64,000 nt of DNA from JBMOUD01 sp049319665 (GCF_049319665.1 NZ_JBMOUD010000007.1:175910-239909); one strand, 5' to 3'. Positions 17,716 to 26,740 are shown, counted from the stretch's first letter. Made by a program: numbers and translations. The notes: a model not told the origin generated them from the letters alone.

Positions 17716-20343
17716 CTAGCGGCAAATCACATTGGCATAGCTAAGCGCTTGCTGCTGGTTTGCTTTGGGCAACTGATAGCTCGCAACGCATTGTTCGTTG
17801 GCACCTTCGCCCCATTTCACTTTCAGCTCACCGCGCAACGGTAATCCCGTGAGATAAGCTTGCCCGGCATCGCCGACAATACTTCCACTATCGCCATCGT
17901 TATGCGTAACCGTTGCCCCAAATGGCACGGCTTTACCTTGATACATCAGAGTGACCAGAACCTTCATCCCAACGCGGGTGACAAAGTTGGCCCGCACGAT
18001 CGCCCCGCGCGTAGGCACAACGCTATCCACCGGCTCATCTAAATCAACATTGTCTTGCAGAGAGTTAGGGTCGAGCGCCACGCGGTTTTCACGATATTCC
18101 GAGGCATAAGGCACCACAGCATATCCTCGCCAGTCGGTACGAACGCCGGTCGCATTCTCAATAGAAACGCCTGCCGCGCCGGGTGCTTTCACCAGTACGC
18201 TGGTGTCACCTAGCGGCTGGCTGAAAGTAATGCCATCTGAGTGGGCAATAACGCCACCACTGACGCCGTAATACATTTGGCTGTAACCATCATTACGGCT
18301 ATAACCCACGTTGCTTGTTGCATAGGTGCCTTGATAATTAAGCCCGGCATTACTGACATAGCCGGAATCTTTGTTGTTATATCCCTGCTGAACGCTGTAC
18401 CCCAGATTGTTATCTTTGAGTAACGTACCTGACATACCCACGGTGTTAGTCGAGCGCCCTTTCATGTCGTTACTGTTGCTGTAATTGATATTTGAGCGTC
18501 TAAATGCCGAACGGCTGTCAGGCGATAGCCAATGACTTATTGGAATGGAAACATTCAACGCCAGCAGTTGGTCTTTATTTTCTTGTCCCATGCTTTGGGT
18601 CAGGCTGTAGCTGAGGTTGTAGCTAATATCATTGAGCGTCATGCTATAACCGACTTGCAGCTGATCGTCAGTATCCCCACTATTCCAATAGGTCTGCCGA
18701 CTCCCACTGAGATAAAGCGATGAAATATCTCCGATCTGCTGTGAAATATTGACTTGCACACGGCCGCGCTTGGTGTGGTACAAGTTGTAGTAATCGGCCA
18801 GCTTCGGGGTAACATTCACAGGACCATCTTGGGTCAAAATGCTATAACCACTCATCTGTTTGTAACTGGCATCGCTGAGGGTATAGAAGCCTTGTGTCGA
18901 GTAGCGATAGCCAACAAGCTGGAAGTTAGTTCCCAACTCGGCCAATGACTTGTTATAGAGGAAACGCATCGACTGTCCCTGATGGCTGCTCTCATCAGGA
19001 AGCGTAGTATTTGCCTGAGTAATATCAGCTGATACCGCGCCTAATATCCCCAGGTTCTTACCCAATCCACCGGTAAATGCCCGATAGTTATCGGCAAGCT
19101 GCGTCCCGCCGTAGACAGTAAATCCAGCGGGTAAGCCCCAAAGTGCCGTAGCCTGCGCAAATTTTGGTTTATCCTGCTGCTGGCCGCCGCTACGGAATTG
19201 ACCCGCAGTAAGCGCAAATTTAACCCGCCCTTCACGTTGCAGTACCGGGACCGATGAATAAGGTACGGTGAAGACTTGCGAACTCCCATCAGCTTCTTTT
19301 ATCGTGACTTGTAGGTCACCACTCAGGCCTGATGGATATAAGTCATTAATAACAAATGGCCCTGGCGGCACAGTTGATTGATAAATGTCATAGCCATTCT
19401 GGCGCACAGACACTCGAGCCGTCGTTCTTGCTATCCCTCGAACGACTGGGGCAAAACCACGCTGGCTGTCAGAGAGCATGTTGTCATCAGAAGATAGTTG
19501 CGCACCACGAAAGTTAATTCCGTCAAATACGTCGGACGGCGTATAACCATCCCCAACCACCAAACGAGCACGCAACGGCACGATGTTACGTTCCAGATAG
19601 GTATTGATATGCTGCCATGAGTTTTGGCTGCTGCCATTACTGCCGCCGCTGTTGTAACTCCACGTGGTGTTATCACGTAAGCGCCATGCACCAAGGTTAA
19701 AACCACTCTGCAAATTCAGATAATAGTTATCGCTGTGGCTTTGCCCCCAGCCGTTACTGCCGGTAAAGTTATAGTTAAGTAACCCGGCGGTAATACCGTT
19801 GTCCCATTGTTCTGGGGGAATATAGCCACGCACGGTGCCGCGCATAAAAGCCTGCGGCACACTAATGTTGAGGCGTTGGCGATCGAAATCGTAGGTAGAG
19901 GTCGCATCCTTTATTGTTTGCGCTAAAGGTACGCAAGCCCCCTCTTTAAGCACGCTAATACCTGGGATCCCTGCGGTGTCGACCCCCATTGCAGAAAGTT
20001 GTTTGCTACTCAGACAAGCCTCAAGCTCGGGCCCACTCTGTGAGGCATTAAACATGACATCACGTGTGGTGACGTAAGCATCATTAAGATAAATATCAAC
20101 ACGATAAGTCCCAGGCGGTACGATTTGGCCTTTTTCAAATCGCGACAGATCCGCTACGGCTGATGGATCATCAGATAGAAAATAGGGATTAAAATTACTT
20201 TGTGCCCGAACACCCTCGCAACTCAACGCTAATAACAAAACCAACGGCGTTAATAAAAAGCATCGATTAATCTTCTGACTCTTATCCAGGCGCTCACTAT
20301 TAATAGGGGAGCTGAAGCAAATTTGCTTTTTTAGGTGTGACAT
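17716..20343 (-). CDS. fimD: Outer membrane usher FimD
   Basis: 875 residues. The usher forms the outer membrane pore through which chaperone-pilin complexes are polymerised and exported. An N-terminal signal region ends near SCEGVRAQ, followed by the periplasmic chaperone-binding domain (FNPYFLSDDPSAVADLSRFE), the long beta-barrel with GYTPSDVFDGINFRGAQL, and C-terminal domains ending with a Cys pair. The start was set at MSHLKKQ (20343) because GGAGGG stands five bases upstream; an ATG 33 bases earlier has no such site. Length is close to E. coli FimD (878). Confidence 0.95.
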   Translation of the reverse strand: MSHLKKQICFSSPINSERLDKSQKINRCFLLTPLVLLLALSCEGVRAQSNFNPYFLSDDPSAVADLSRFEKGQIVPPGTYRVDIYLNDAYVTTRDVMFNASQSGPELEACLSSKQLSAMGVDTAGIPGISVLKEGACVPLAQTIKDATSTYDFDRQRLNISVPQAFMRGTVRGYIPPEQWDNGITAGLLNYNFTGSNGWGQSHSDNYYLNLQSGFNLGAWRLRDNTTWSYNSGGSNGSSQNSWQHINTYLERNIVPLRARLVVGDGYTPSDVFDGINFRGAQLSSDDNMLSDSQRGFAPVVRGIARTTARVSVRQNGYDIYQSTVPPGPFVINDLYPSGLSGDLQVTIKEADGSSQVFTVPYSSVPVLQREGRVKFALTAGQFRSGGQQQDKPKFAQATALWGLPAGFTVYGGTQLADNYRAFTGGLGKNLGILGAVSADITQANTTLPDESSHQGQSMRFLYNKSLAELGTNFQLVGYRYSTQGFYTLSDASYKQMSGYSILTQDGPVNVTPKLADYYNLYHTKRGRVQVNISQQIGDISSLYLSGSRQTYWNSGDTDDQLQVGYSMTLNDISYNLSYSLTQSMGQENKDQLLALNVSIPISHWLSPDSRSAFRRSNINYSNSNDMKGRSTNTVGMSGTLLKDNNLGYSVQQGYNNKDSGYVSNAGLNYQGTYATSNVGYSRNDGYSQMYYGVSGGVIAHSDGITFSQPLGDTSVLVKAPGAAGVSIENATGVRTDWRGYAVVPYASEYRENRVALDPNSLQDNVDLDEPVDSVVPTRGAIVRANFVTRVGMKVLVTLMYQGKAVPFGATVTHNDGDSGSIVGDAGQAYLTGLPLRGELKVKWGEGANEQCVASYQLPKANQQQALSYANVICR

Positions 20344-20451
20344 TATCCCTCCGGCCCGAATGCAGCGCCCGGTCACGTGTCATTATTTATATTTTTATGC
20401 TCGATGCGTTTACGTCGGCGAGCGTTTACGTTGGCAAAAAGTGGCTAAGAT

Positions 20452-21147
20452 TTACTGCATCACACCTTTCATTGCTGGAGTCAGCGCACCGTAATCATTG
20501 ATTGTTTTGTAACTGATCTCTCCTGCACTGTTTGCAGGAAGCGGCTGTGTCACATTGTCTTTCGGCGGCACCATGACGTTTTCAAGCGAGGAAGAACCCA
20601 CTTTAAAATCAGTCAGCGTCAGGTAATAAGGGGTTGGGTTGTTGATAACCAGTCTATTTCCCTGACGGCTAAAACGCAGTTGTTCGGCGGCTTTATCCGA
20701 AGAAGGGGTTAATCCCAGCGGGCGATAAAATAATTTTATGCGGCTAGAAATAGCAATTTGCAGGGTGTTTTCTTTTTCACGCGAAGCGTCCAAAGAAGGG
20801 ATCGCCTTAACGTTTATCCAGAACAGACTTTCACGATCTTTTGGCAATGCGTTATTCGTCGCATCGATAATACGCAAGGTATTTTCACGCTTGCCTTGCA
20901 TTAGATATAACGGAGGGGTGATAACAAAACGCCCATCTTTATGACCAGACGAATCTTCTACCCATGACTGGATCAAGAAGCCCTTATCGTCACTGTTAGT
21001 TATGGCAAGAGACACTTGTTTTTGATCGGATGGATACACCACGCGTGTTGCACCCAATGCAACGCCCGCTTGCGCGCTTCCCATGAAAACCAAAGAAATT
21101 AAAGCAGTACAAATAGCCAATATTCGAATTATTTTCTGGTGAACCAT
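20452..21147 (-). CDS. fimC: Periplasmic fimbrial chaperone FimC
   Basis: 231 residues with signal peptide ending GSAQA. It is a two-domain immunoglobulin-like PapD/FimC chaperone. It shows the conserved GVALGATRVVYPSDQKQVSLAITN start, the Arg of the TRVVYP strand, the G1-strand segment ENTLQIAISSRIKLFYRP and the C-terminal domain. It caps pilins by donor-strand complementation and delivers them to FimD. It lies 108 bases before fimD. Confidence 0.94.
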   Translation of the reverse strand: MVHQKIIRILAICTALISLVFMGSAQAGVALGATRVVYPSDQKQVSLAITNSDDKGFLIQSWVEDSSGHKDGRFVITPPLYLMQGKRENTLRIIDATNNALPKDRESLFWINVKAIPSLDASREKENTLQIAISSRIKLFYRPLGLTPSSDKAAEQLRFSRQGNRLVINNPTPYYLTLTDFKVGSSSLENVMVPPKDNVTQPLPANSAGEISYKTINDYGALTPAMKGVMQ

Positions 21148-21222
21148 GACAACCTCTTCTCAAACCATGTCTTTATTTTTTTAGCCAAAAAGCGGCATCG
21201 CAATAATTGATTTAGCCGCAAG

Positions 21223-21771
21223 CTATAAATAAGTAAGGGCAAACCATCCCTGAGCGTTTGCTTTGCCGCCTGTTACATCTGGACCAACTGCACGATATTT
21301 AGCCGTGAAATGTAATGTGACAGGACCAGGCTGTAGAACAGCAACAACACGGGGTGAGGAATTAACGGCAATCAGCGAGTTAGTCGCATCAAAAAGCGCA
21401 ACACCGATATCACCAGCAACGCCAGAGCCTTCTCCAACCGAAAGCACTTGTGGATTCTTACTATCTGCCACACCGTGGAATTGGATGCTAACTGTCTGGC
21501 TAACAAAGGTATTACAGTCACGTAAGTGGATATCAAATGGCGTAGGGTTAACATCCATGCCCACATCATGGAACTGGTTTGAACGCACCTGTCCCATCTC
21601 CACGGTGAAATCTTGACTGTCAGTTTCAACAGAACACGCCTCGGCGATAATCTTTCCCTGAAACTTCATTTGTCCGCCAGATAGAATGACATTGCTGTGA
21701 TTTCCGCCCATCACGATGGGTGGAGCCAACAGCATGGCTACCAGCACCAGATAACTGGCTCTTCGCATCAT
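21223..21771 (-). CDS. fimI: Type 1 fimbrial subunit-like protein FimI
   Basis: 182 residues, pilin-type, with a signal peptide and conserved cysteines (AEACSVE, RDCNTF) and C-terminal GWFALTYL. Position between fimA and fimC matches fimI, which in E. coli acts as a rod terminator subunit. GGAG precedes two consecutive ATG codons (21771 and 21768). Gene name is based largely on position, since pilins are alike in sequence. Confidence 0.82.
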   Translation of the reverse strand: MMRRASYLVLVAMLLAPPIVMGGNHSNVILSGGQMKFQGKIIAEACSVETDSQDFTVEMGQVRSNQFHDVGMDVNPTPFDIHLRDCNTFVSQTVSIQFHGVADSKNPQVLSVGEGSGVAGDIGVALFDATNSLIAVNSSPRVVAVLQPGPVTLHFTAKYRAVGPDVTGGKANAQGWFALTYL

Positions 21772-21838
21772 GCTCTCCTAAGCCCAGTCCTTGTAAAATG
21801 GCCTCCCTGGCCTGAAAAACGTCCCTGTATCTCAGGTC

Positions 21839-22384
21839 TTATTCGTATTGAATTTTGAAGGTCGCTACTGCATTTGCAGTACCTGGTGTTACTGCGGCGG
21901 TTGTCGCAATATAACGAGAGGCGAATGGAATAGTGTTGGTGCCATCGCTCAGTGTGGTGACTGCACTCCAGGTCGCACCATCAACGGCTAATGTAGTCCC
22001 GGCTTTATCCAAGATTTGTACGCCAACGCCAGTTGCGCTGCCAGCTGCAGAGCTATCCAATGCCAATGCTTCTGCATTTACACTGTCAGCTACGCCAGTA
22101 AAGGCAACTTGTGCTTTGGTAGAAACGCTGGTATCGCAATCTTTCAGCACAATGTTGAAACCAACATTGCCGCTAGTTGCTCCAACAGTAGCCAGTTTTG
22201 CCGTACGAACCTGACCCAGTTGTACTGTCTGATCCGTTGAGCCAGCATCAACAGCACAAGCTGCATTCACTACTTCACCAACGAAATGTACAGTACCGCC
22301 GTTGACGATTGGTGCAGCTTGAGCAAAAGAGCTCGCCAGAGACAATGATGCCAATACGCTCAGTGCCAAAACTTTATTTTTCAT
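21839..22384 (-). CDS. fimA: Major type 1 pilin FimA
   Basis: 181 residues, signal peptide MKNKVLALSVLASLSLASSF ending FAQA. The mature protein starts APIVNGGTVHFVGEVVNAAC, has the second Cys in LKDCDT and ends VATFKIQYE with the penultimate Tyr needed for chaperone recognition. It polymerises into the helical rod. It is the first structural gene of the operon and its promoter lies in the invertible element upstream; as sequenced that promoter points the other way. A small perfect hairpin (CCCGAA-T-TTCGGG, 22430-22442) lies in the leader. Confidence 0.95.
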   Translation of the reverse strand: MKNKVLALSVLASLSLASSFAQAAPIVNGGTVHFVGEVVNAACAVDAGSTDQTVQLGQVRTAKLATVGATSGNVGFNIVLKDCDTSVSTKAQVAFTGVADSVNAEALALDSSAAGSATGVGVQILDKAGTTLAVDGATWSAVTTLSDGTNTIPFASRYIATTAAVTPGTANAVATFKIQYE

Positions 22385-22462
22385 ATACTTATCTCTTCTA
22401 ATTGCATGTAAAATGAATTAATCCATGAGCCCGAATTTCGGGAAATTTGGCCCCTGTCGATG

Positions 22463-22797
22463 AGACATTTGGGGCCATTTTGTCTCATTAATAATTCATC
22501 TTTAAAATCGACAATTTTAAGAATATAAATTCATTAAATGTGAAATTAAAAGAATAAAAAACTAGATAAGTAGGCTAAAAAAGAAAAAGCAATAGAAACA
22601 AGAGAGTTTTAGATTTTAAATAAAATGGCAGGTTAAAATATTGAGGAGAAATAGAATGTAAGCTTTTTTAGGAAGGAGGTTTTAAAATAGATATCAATTT
22701 CAACTAATTGCACTGGACACAGTAAATACTTAACTAAAATTTATTGCAAAAAATTTCAATATAATTTTAAATACAGACAGTTTGGCCCCAAATGTCT
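22463..22797. promoter_or_regulatory. fimS: Invertible fimA promoter element (fimS), captured in OFF orientation
   Basis: Two 23-base sites of the form AGACA-N13-TGTCT stand in inverted orientation at 22463-22485 and 22775-22797. Their spacers contain TTTGGGGCCA and its complement TGGCCCCAAA; TTGGGGCCA is the known 9-base inverted repeat of the E. coli fim switch. Core-to-core distance is about 312 bases, against 314 in E. coli. fimE is adjacent and fimA starts about 80 bases beyond the left site. Inside, next to the right site, is the fim-type promoter reading rightwards, away from fimA. Confidence 0.9.
22744..22772 (+). promoter_or_regulatory. fimA promoter inside the switch, pointing away from fimA
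   Basis: TTGCAA (22744-22749), a 17-base spacer and TTAAAT (22767-22772). The -10 hexamer stands at the same distance from GACAGTTTGGCCCCAA as the -10 of the E. coli fimA promoter does from the same sequence. A TATAAT at 22760-22765 overlaps but has poor spacing. After inversion of the element this promoter would read into fimA. Confidence 0.65.
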
Positions 22798-22855
22798 TAC
22801 CATCGATTAAAAAACAACCACGTCAGTTGGTGTTGCTCGTCAAACAGTTCTTAAT

Positions 22856-23443
22856 TCAAAATGTATCCTTTAACACGTTCCTTTTATCCCACAACCCAAC
22901 GAATCGGCCAGCATTACTGGCGGTATAACGTACGGTATGGCGAATATTACGATGCCCCAAATAATCTTGGATTAATCGAGTATCCGTCCCACGTTCTGCC
23001 AGTTCATACCCGCAAGCATGACGAAGCATATGTGGATGGGTTGCCGTACTCGTTCCCGCTAATACTCCGCTGCGTTGAATGATTCTATGAGCCTGTTGGC
23101 GAGAAAGCCTACCGCCACGCCGAGAAATAAATACGACATCAGTATCTTGAGCCGTCATCCAATTGGCACGCTCGCGAGTCCATACTGACAGCGCCTCTCG
23201 TTCATCCTCTAACAACGGATGAATGGTTGAAAAACCGTTTTTTAAGCGGCGGATGTTGATCCTTCCTTCGGTCATATCAAGATCATCAAAACGTAAGTTT
23301 AAGAGTTCACTAATACGCATACCGTGACGGAAACACAGCAGGATCAGACAGTAGTCCCGACAGCCGGTAAGCTGTTCACGTGCCGCTAGCAACATGCTAT
23401 GCACTTCATTTTGCGTAAGAAATTTTCTTCGCCCCATACTCAT
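22856..23443 (-). CDS. fimE: FimE-like tyrosine recombinase (fimbrial phase switch)
   Basis: 195 residues. Catalytic Arg (HGMRISELL), HxxR (HPHMLRHACG), His and Tyr nucleophile (HRNIRHTVRYTASNAG) are all present. Segments GRINIRRLKNGFST, RERANW, FISRRGGRLSRQQA and CGYELAERGTDTRLIQ are FimE-like. In E. coli FimE turns the switch mainly from ON to OFF, which would fit the OFF state seen here. GGAGGAG precedes ATG 23443. The gene ends 59 bases from the right inverted repeat and is read toward it, as in E. coli, where fimE read-through over the switch matters for control. Confidence 0.9.
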   Translation of the reverse strand: MSMGRRKFLTQNEVHSMLLAAREQLTGCRDYCLILLCFRHGMRISELLNLRFDDLDMTEGRINIRRLKNGFSTIHPLLEDEREALSVWTRERANWMTAQDTDVVFISRRGGRLSRQQAHRIIQRSGVLAGTSTATHPHMLRHACGYELAERGTDTRLIQDYLGHRNIRHTVRYTASNAGRFVGLWDKRNVLKDTF

Positions 23444-23837
23444 TATCTCCTCCGGTTATAGATTGACATGGCTTGCTGCCACAGGGTACAGATTCTCTTT
23501 AGTGGATTCGCGGACAATAACGCTAAGAACCCTCTCAAAAAGAAAGAAAGGCGAGCGCTATCATGCGAGAAAGTGTTAACGGCTGGTTTTCAAACTGGCG
23601 GTCTACAAAAACGAGCGGCGAGAGTATAACTAAATTCCCTAGATAGCTTGCCTGTATATGGAACAAAATCCATCTCATCAAGCTAGTCTGACAGCGGTGA
23701 TCTCTGGTTTGATAGTAAGAAGACAAAAATAAGACATAAAAATGGCCGATAGCTGATTTTATATATCGGCCTTGGATGATTTATAGCCTGTATCAGGAAA
23801 GTAGATCCCTAGCACTCACAACCACGCCATATCATCA
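23444..23837. other. Gap between yidB and fimE
   Basis: 394 bases with no gene. It must contain the fimE promoter. I saw no strong terminator or repeat; a short AT-rich inverted sequence near 23740-23775 (GGCCGATA...TATCGGCC) could end yidB transcription. Confidence 0.5.
23742..23773 (-). terminator. Possible terminator after yidB
   Basis: GGCCGATA and TATCGGCC form an 8-base perfect stem with a loop of about 16 bases, about 65 bases beyond the yidB stop when read leftwards. T-run is weak, so this is only a candidate. Confidence 0.4.
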
Positions 23838-24233
23838 CTAGCCGAATAATTTACCTTTGAGTAAATTCACCCCCTGAGACACCAAGTCATTGTGTGATTC
23901 GACTTCACCATTAGGGGATAGACCATCCACAACTTGCGGTAAATATTGCGCAATCACTGAAGAGGCACTACCGGCATCCACACCCAGCTTTTCTGCCAGT
24001 TGCGCCACCGCAGGAATACCGAGCACTGACTGGATCTGTTCGCCACTGATTGGCTGATTATTGCCGCCACCAATCCAAGACTCCACCACCGCAGAAAGCC
24101 CGCCTTGACGGAATTTATCCAGCAAGCTGTTAATTCCACCCTGCTCTTCAACCCATTTCAACACACTTTGCACCTGCCCAAGCTTGCCCGAGTCACCGCC
24201 CAATATGCCGCTTACTTGATCGAATAATCCCAT
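23838..24233 (-). CDS. yidB: YidB family protein (DUF937)
   Basis: 131 residues, the usual YidB length. The sequence MGLFDQVSGILGGDSGK, the middle QPISGEQIQSVLG and the end LVSQGVNLLKGKLFG are characteristic. Its function is unknown. I chose the start at MGLFDQ (24233) because AGGAGATAG stands just upstream and the homologues begin there. It is a monocistronic gene between the fimbrial cluster and the AT-rich block and probably marks the ordinary chromosome at that junction. Confidence 0.88.
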   Translation of the reverse strand: MGLFDQVSGILGGDSGKLGQVQSVLKWVEEQGGINSLLDKFRQGGLSAVVESWIGGGNNQPISGEQIQSVLGIPAVAQLAEKLGVDAGSASSVIAQYLPQVVDGLSPNGEVESHNDLVSQGVNLLKGKLFG

Positions 24234-24594
24234 TGCTATCTCCTGGTTGAGTGTAGAACTAGGCAAATCTAATTCGGTTACATTGATTAAGTGTAGACAT
24301 AACATTGGAAAATAGTAGTGATTGAACTATAGATGATGAATAAATAGTGGCAATATTCACTAAATAAATATCTCCATGTCTTATTATTCCTAGCATTAAC
24401 GACGGTATTTTCTAGTAAATTATCGAACTATCAACATGGCCATACAAAATCACACACAGTTATAATATACATTATATCATAAAAATAAATTATGATTTCA
24501 CTTACCAAATCTAAAAATATACTCTTAATCGTGAGTTAACGATCCGAGTAAAATATATAGATTACTTATCCAATGAGTTTAATGAGAGGTTAGA
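24234..24594. other. AT-rich gap at the left edge of the accessory block
   Basis: 361 bases without a gene. It contains the divergent promoters of yidB and of the cupin gene. Base composition falls sharply here and remains low to about 30.4 kb. Confidence 0.55.
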
Positions 24595-25338
24595 ATGGAA
24601 AGATCAATCTCCACCCCAAATATCTTGGATATCATAGAAATAAAAAAAGCATTACTGAAAAACATGAATATTACCGAATCCTTTGATAAAGATCTTTATC
24701 TAAATCACTTAATTGAGAAGCCATGGGGAGTTGAATACAGGATTTACTGTGATTATTACTTCGATATCTGGAGATTGCAAATTAATAAAAATCAGAATAC
24801 CTCTATGCATTGTCACTTAATGAAAGATACCGTTCTGATTTGCCTTGCTGGCTCTGGATATACCAAATTCATAAATGGAGAAATATATCATCTTAAGGAA
24901 GGTGATAGTATTTATATTTCAAAAGGAGTTTTTCATCAAACTATCTCATTGCAAGATCAAACACTTCATCTTATTGAAATTGAAAACCCAAGAAACCAAT
25001 ATGATTTGCTTAGGTTAAATGATTCATATGGAAGACAATATACTACATATGAAAAAAAATCTGCCCTGCATGATGGACTTCAAGCCTTCGAACAAGTAGG
25101 GCTTCGTGACTTTATAAGAAAAAAAGATCTAAATAATAGCTTCATATTTAAATTAGTTATACTTTCTACTGAAGACACTGTTAACCCAGAACTTATATTT
25201 ATTATTTTAATTGGAATTGAAAATCATCTATCAGGGAAAATAGCTGTCATTAAAAAAGATGAAGTAAATGTTAGCTTGCACATCGAAAAAAAAGCACTAT
25301 TAATCTTCAAAAATAAAACCATCATGCAAAAACAATGA
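24595..25338 (+). CDS. Cupin-domain protein, unassigned
   Basis: 247 residues, very AT-rich coding. A single cupin barrel lies at about residues 50-145: MHCHLMKDTVLICLAGSGYT resembles cupin motif 1 (HxH...E/G) with His residues for a metal, and EGDSIYISKGVFHQTIS resembles motif 2 with its PxGxxH-like His. The pattern is reminiscent of mannose-6-phosphate isomerase type II cupins. The remaining 100 C-terminal residues match nothing I know. It is the first gene of a run of four co-directional genes, overlapping the next frame. Possibly an isomerase or sensor in a sugar-related pathway; substrate unknown. Confidence 0.65.
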   Translation: MERSISTPNILDIIEIKKALLKNMNITESFDKDLYLNHLIEKPWGVEYRIYCDYYFDIWRLQINKNQNTSMHCHLMKDTVLICLAGSGYTKFINGEIYHLKEGDSIYISKGVFHQTISLQDQTLHLIEIENPRNQYDLLRLNDSYGRQYTTYEKKSALHDGLQAFEQVGLRDFIRKKDLNNSFIFKLVILSTEDTVNPELIFIILIGIENHLSGKIAVIKKDEVNVSLHIEKKALLIFKNKTIMQKQ

Positions 25339-25352
25339 AAAGGACTATTGCT

Positions 25353-25925
25353 ATGATAAAAAATAAAGTAGTAATTATCACCGCTCAAGGATTCCAAGAT
25401 CACGATATTATCTATACATACTATCGTGCAATTGAGGAAAACTATGATGTATCAATTGCGACAAAAAATGGTGAACCCGTAATAGGAAAATATGGCGTAA
25501 CTGTGCCATTAGATAAAAGAGCAAAACATAATATTTCGTTTGATAATTTAAAAGAATCTGATTTTGATCTTGTTATATTAACAGGGGGACACGAAGCCCC
25601 TGATCGTGTTCGCCAAGATAAAAGAGTAAAAGAGTTCATAACTATTATGGCAAATAGTGGGAAGATAGTAGCTGGTTTATGCCACGGCCCTTGGATCATG
25701 ATCTCAGCCGGGATAATGAAAGATAAAGTTGCCTGCGCATATATTGGCCTTAAAGACGATATGATCAATGCTGGTGCCCATGTTGTTGAGGCTGATGTTG
25801 TCGTGGATAACAATATTATCACCTGTTCATATTATGCCGAAGTAGGAAAATTTATGCGTGAAACATTTTCTGCAGTTGAACGGTGGCGCAATAACGAAAT
25901 ATTATCAGAACATTTGGAGTTATAA
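25353..25925 (+). CDS. DJ-1/PfpI family protein
   Basis: 190 residues from ATG 25353, which has AAAGGA nine bases upstream; an in-frame ATG at 25335 overlaps the previous stop as ATGA and would add six residues. The class I glutamine-amidotransferase-like fold shows the nucleophile elbow AGLCHGPW (Cys followed by His) and a conserved early Glu/Asp region (TAQGFQDHDI). Family members are glyoxalases, deglycase-like enzymes, chaperones or isonitrile hydratase-like hydrolases; which one this is cannot be said. It belongs to the same AT-rich operon as the cupin and HAD genes. Confidence 0.8.
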   Translation: MIKNKVVIITAQGFQDHDIIYTYYRAIEENYDVSIATKNGEPVIGKYGVTVPLDKRAKHNISFDNLKESDFDLVILTGGHEAPDRVRQDKRVKEFITIMANSGKIVAGLCHGPWIMISAGIMKDKVACAYIGLKDDMINAGAHVVEADVVVDNNIITCSYYAEVGKFMRETFSAVERWRNNEILSEHLEL

Positions 25926-25928
25926 ATT

Positions 25929-26696
25929 ATGATAGTTGCCTTGGATTTCGACGGGGTTATCTTCGATGGAACCCATGAATGTCTCCTCGTAGCATGGAAT
26001 GTATTCAAAAAGAATACTCTCTCCAACTTCAACATAAAAAAATTTGATGAAATACCTGAGTTATTTATAGATTTATTTAAAGAATCAAGAAGCTTTGTTC
26101 GCCACGATGGACATTTCTTAGTTCCATTTTATATAAAAGAAAACACTATAATTAACAGTGAAATATTCCACAAAACATATAACTCCATTCCCCAAGAAAT
26201 AATATTTGAGTTTAGAGCCGATTTTAATAAATACAGGTCAAAGGTAAGGGATATTTATTCACATTATTGGTTGGAGTTACATAAAAAACTCCTTAACCTT
26301 GAAGAAATAATTGATCTTGGCATTGATGTAAGAATCATTTCCGGGAAGGATAGTGATTCTATATTTTTCATACTACAAGAGAATGGGGTTAAATTAATTA
26401 AAGAAAAAATACACGGAGAAACAAGTAGTAAAATACCATTACTAAAATTACTAAAATTACTAAAATTACTAAAATTACTAAAATCGGAAGCTAATGATGG
26501 CAACAGCAAACTATTATTCATTGATGACAATATCGAGAATATTATCGAATCAAGAAAACTAGGAATTAATTCACTATGGGCTACATGGGGCTTCCACACT
26601 CCAGAGCAAATTAACAATGCAAAGCACTTTTTAATCAACGAGGTAAAAATAGACAACATTATGTCAACAATAATAAATTTAAAAATGAACAAATAG
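25929..26696 (+). CDS. HAD-superfamily hydrolase with an internal LLK repeat
   Basis: 255 residues. Motif I is DFDGVIFDG at residues 6-14 (two catalytic Asp), motif II ISGK (about 137), motif III a Lys before the repeat, and motif IV FIDDN. A helical cap occupies about 20-115. Such proteins are mostly small-molecule phosphatases; the substrate is unknown. Unusually, residues 171-185 are five repeats of Leu-Leu-Lys encoded by a 9-base tandem array just before motif IV. It follows the DJ-1 gene by three bases. Confidence 0.78.
   Translation: MIVALDFDGVIFDGTHECLLVAWNVFKKNTLSNFNIKKFDEIPELFIDLFKESRSFVRHDGHFLVPFYIKENTIINSEIFHKTYNSIPQEIIFEFRADFNKYRSKVRDIYSHYWLELHKKLLNLEEIIDLGIDVRIISGKDSDSIFFILQENGVKLIKEKIHGETSSKIPLLKLLKLLKLLKLLKSEANDGNSKLLFIDDNIENIIESRKLGINSLWATWGFHTPEQINNAKHFLINEVKIDNIMSTIINLKMNK
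26439..26483 (+). repeat. Tandem repeat, 5 x 9 bases, in frame inside the HAD gene
   Basis: Five perfect copies of TTACTAAAA. Since the unit is nine bases, copy-number changes add or remove three residues (LLK) without shifting the frame, so length variation between strains is likely. Confidence 0.92.
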
Positions 26697-26740
26697 AATA
26701 TGATAAAAATCGTCATTAACAATATAAAGGACAATTTAAA

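Noticed and set aside
24306..24594. Search for tRNA gene or direct repeats marking the edge of the AT-rich block
   Set aside because: None could be recognised by eye on either side.
25329..25352. ATG at 25335 as start of the DJ-1 gene
   Set aside because: It is possible by ATGA coupling, but the ATG at 25353 has a better-placed AAAGGA site; kept as an alternative only.
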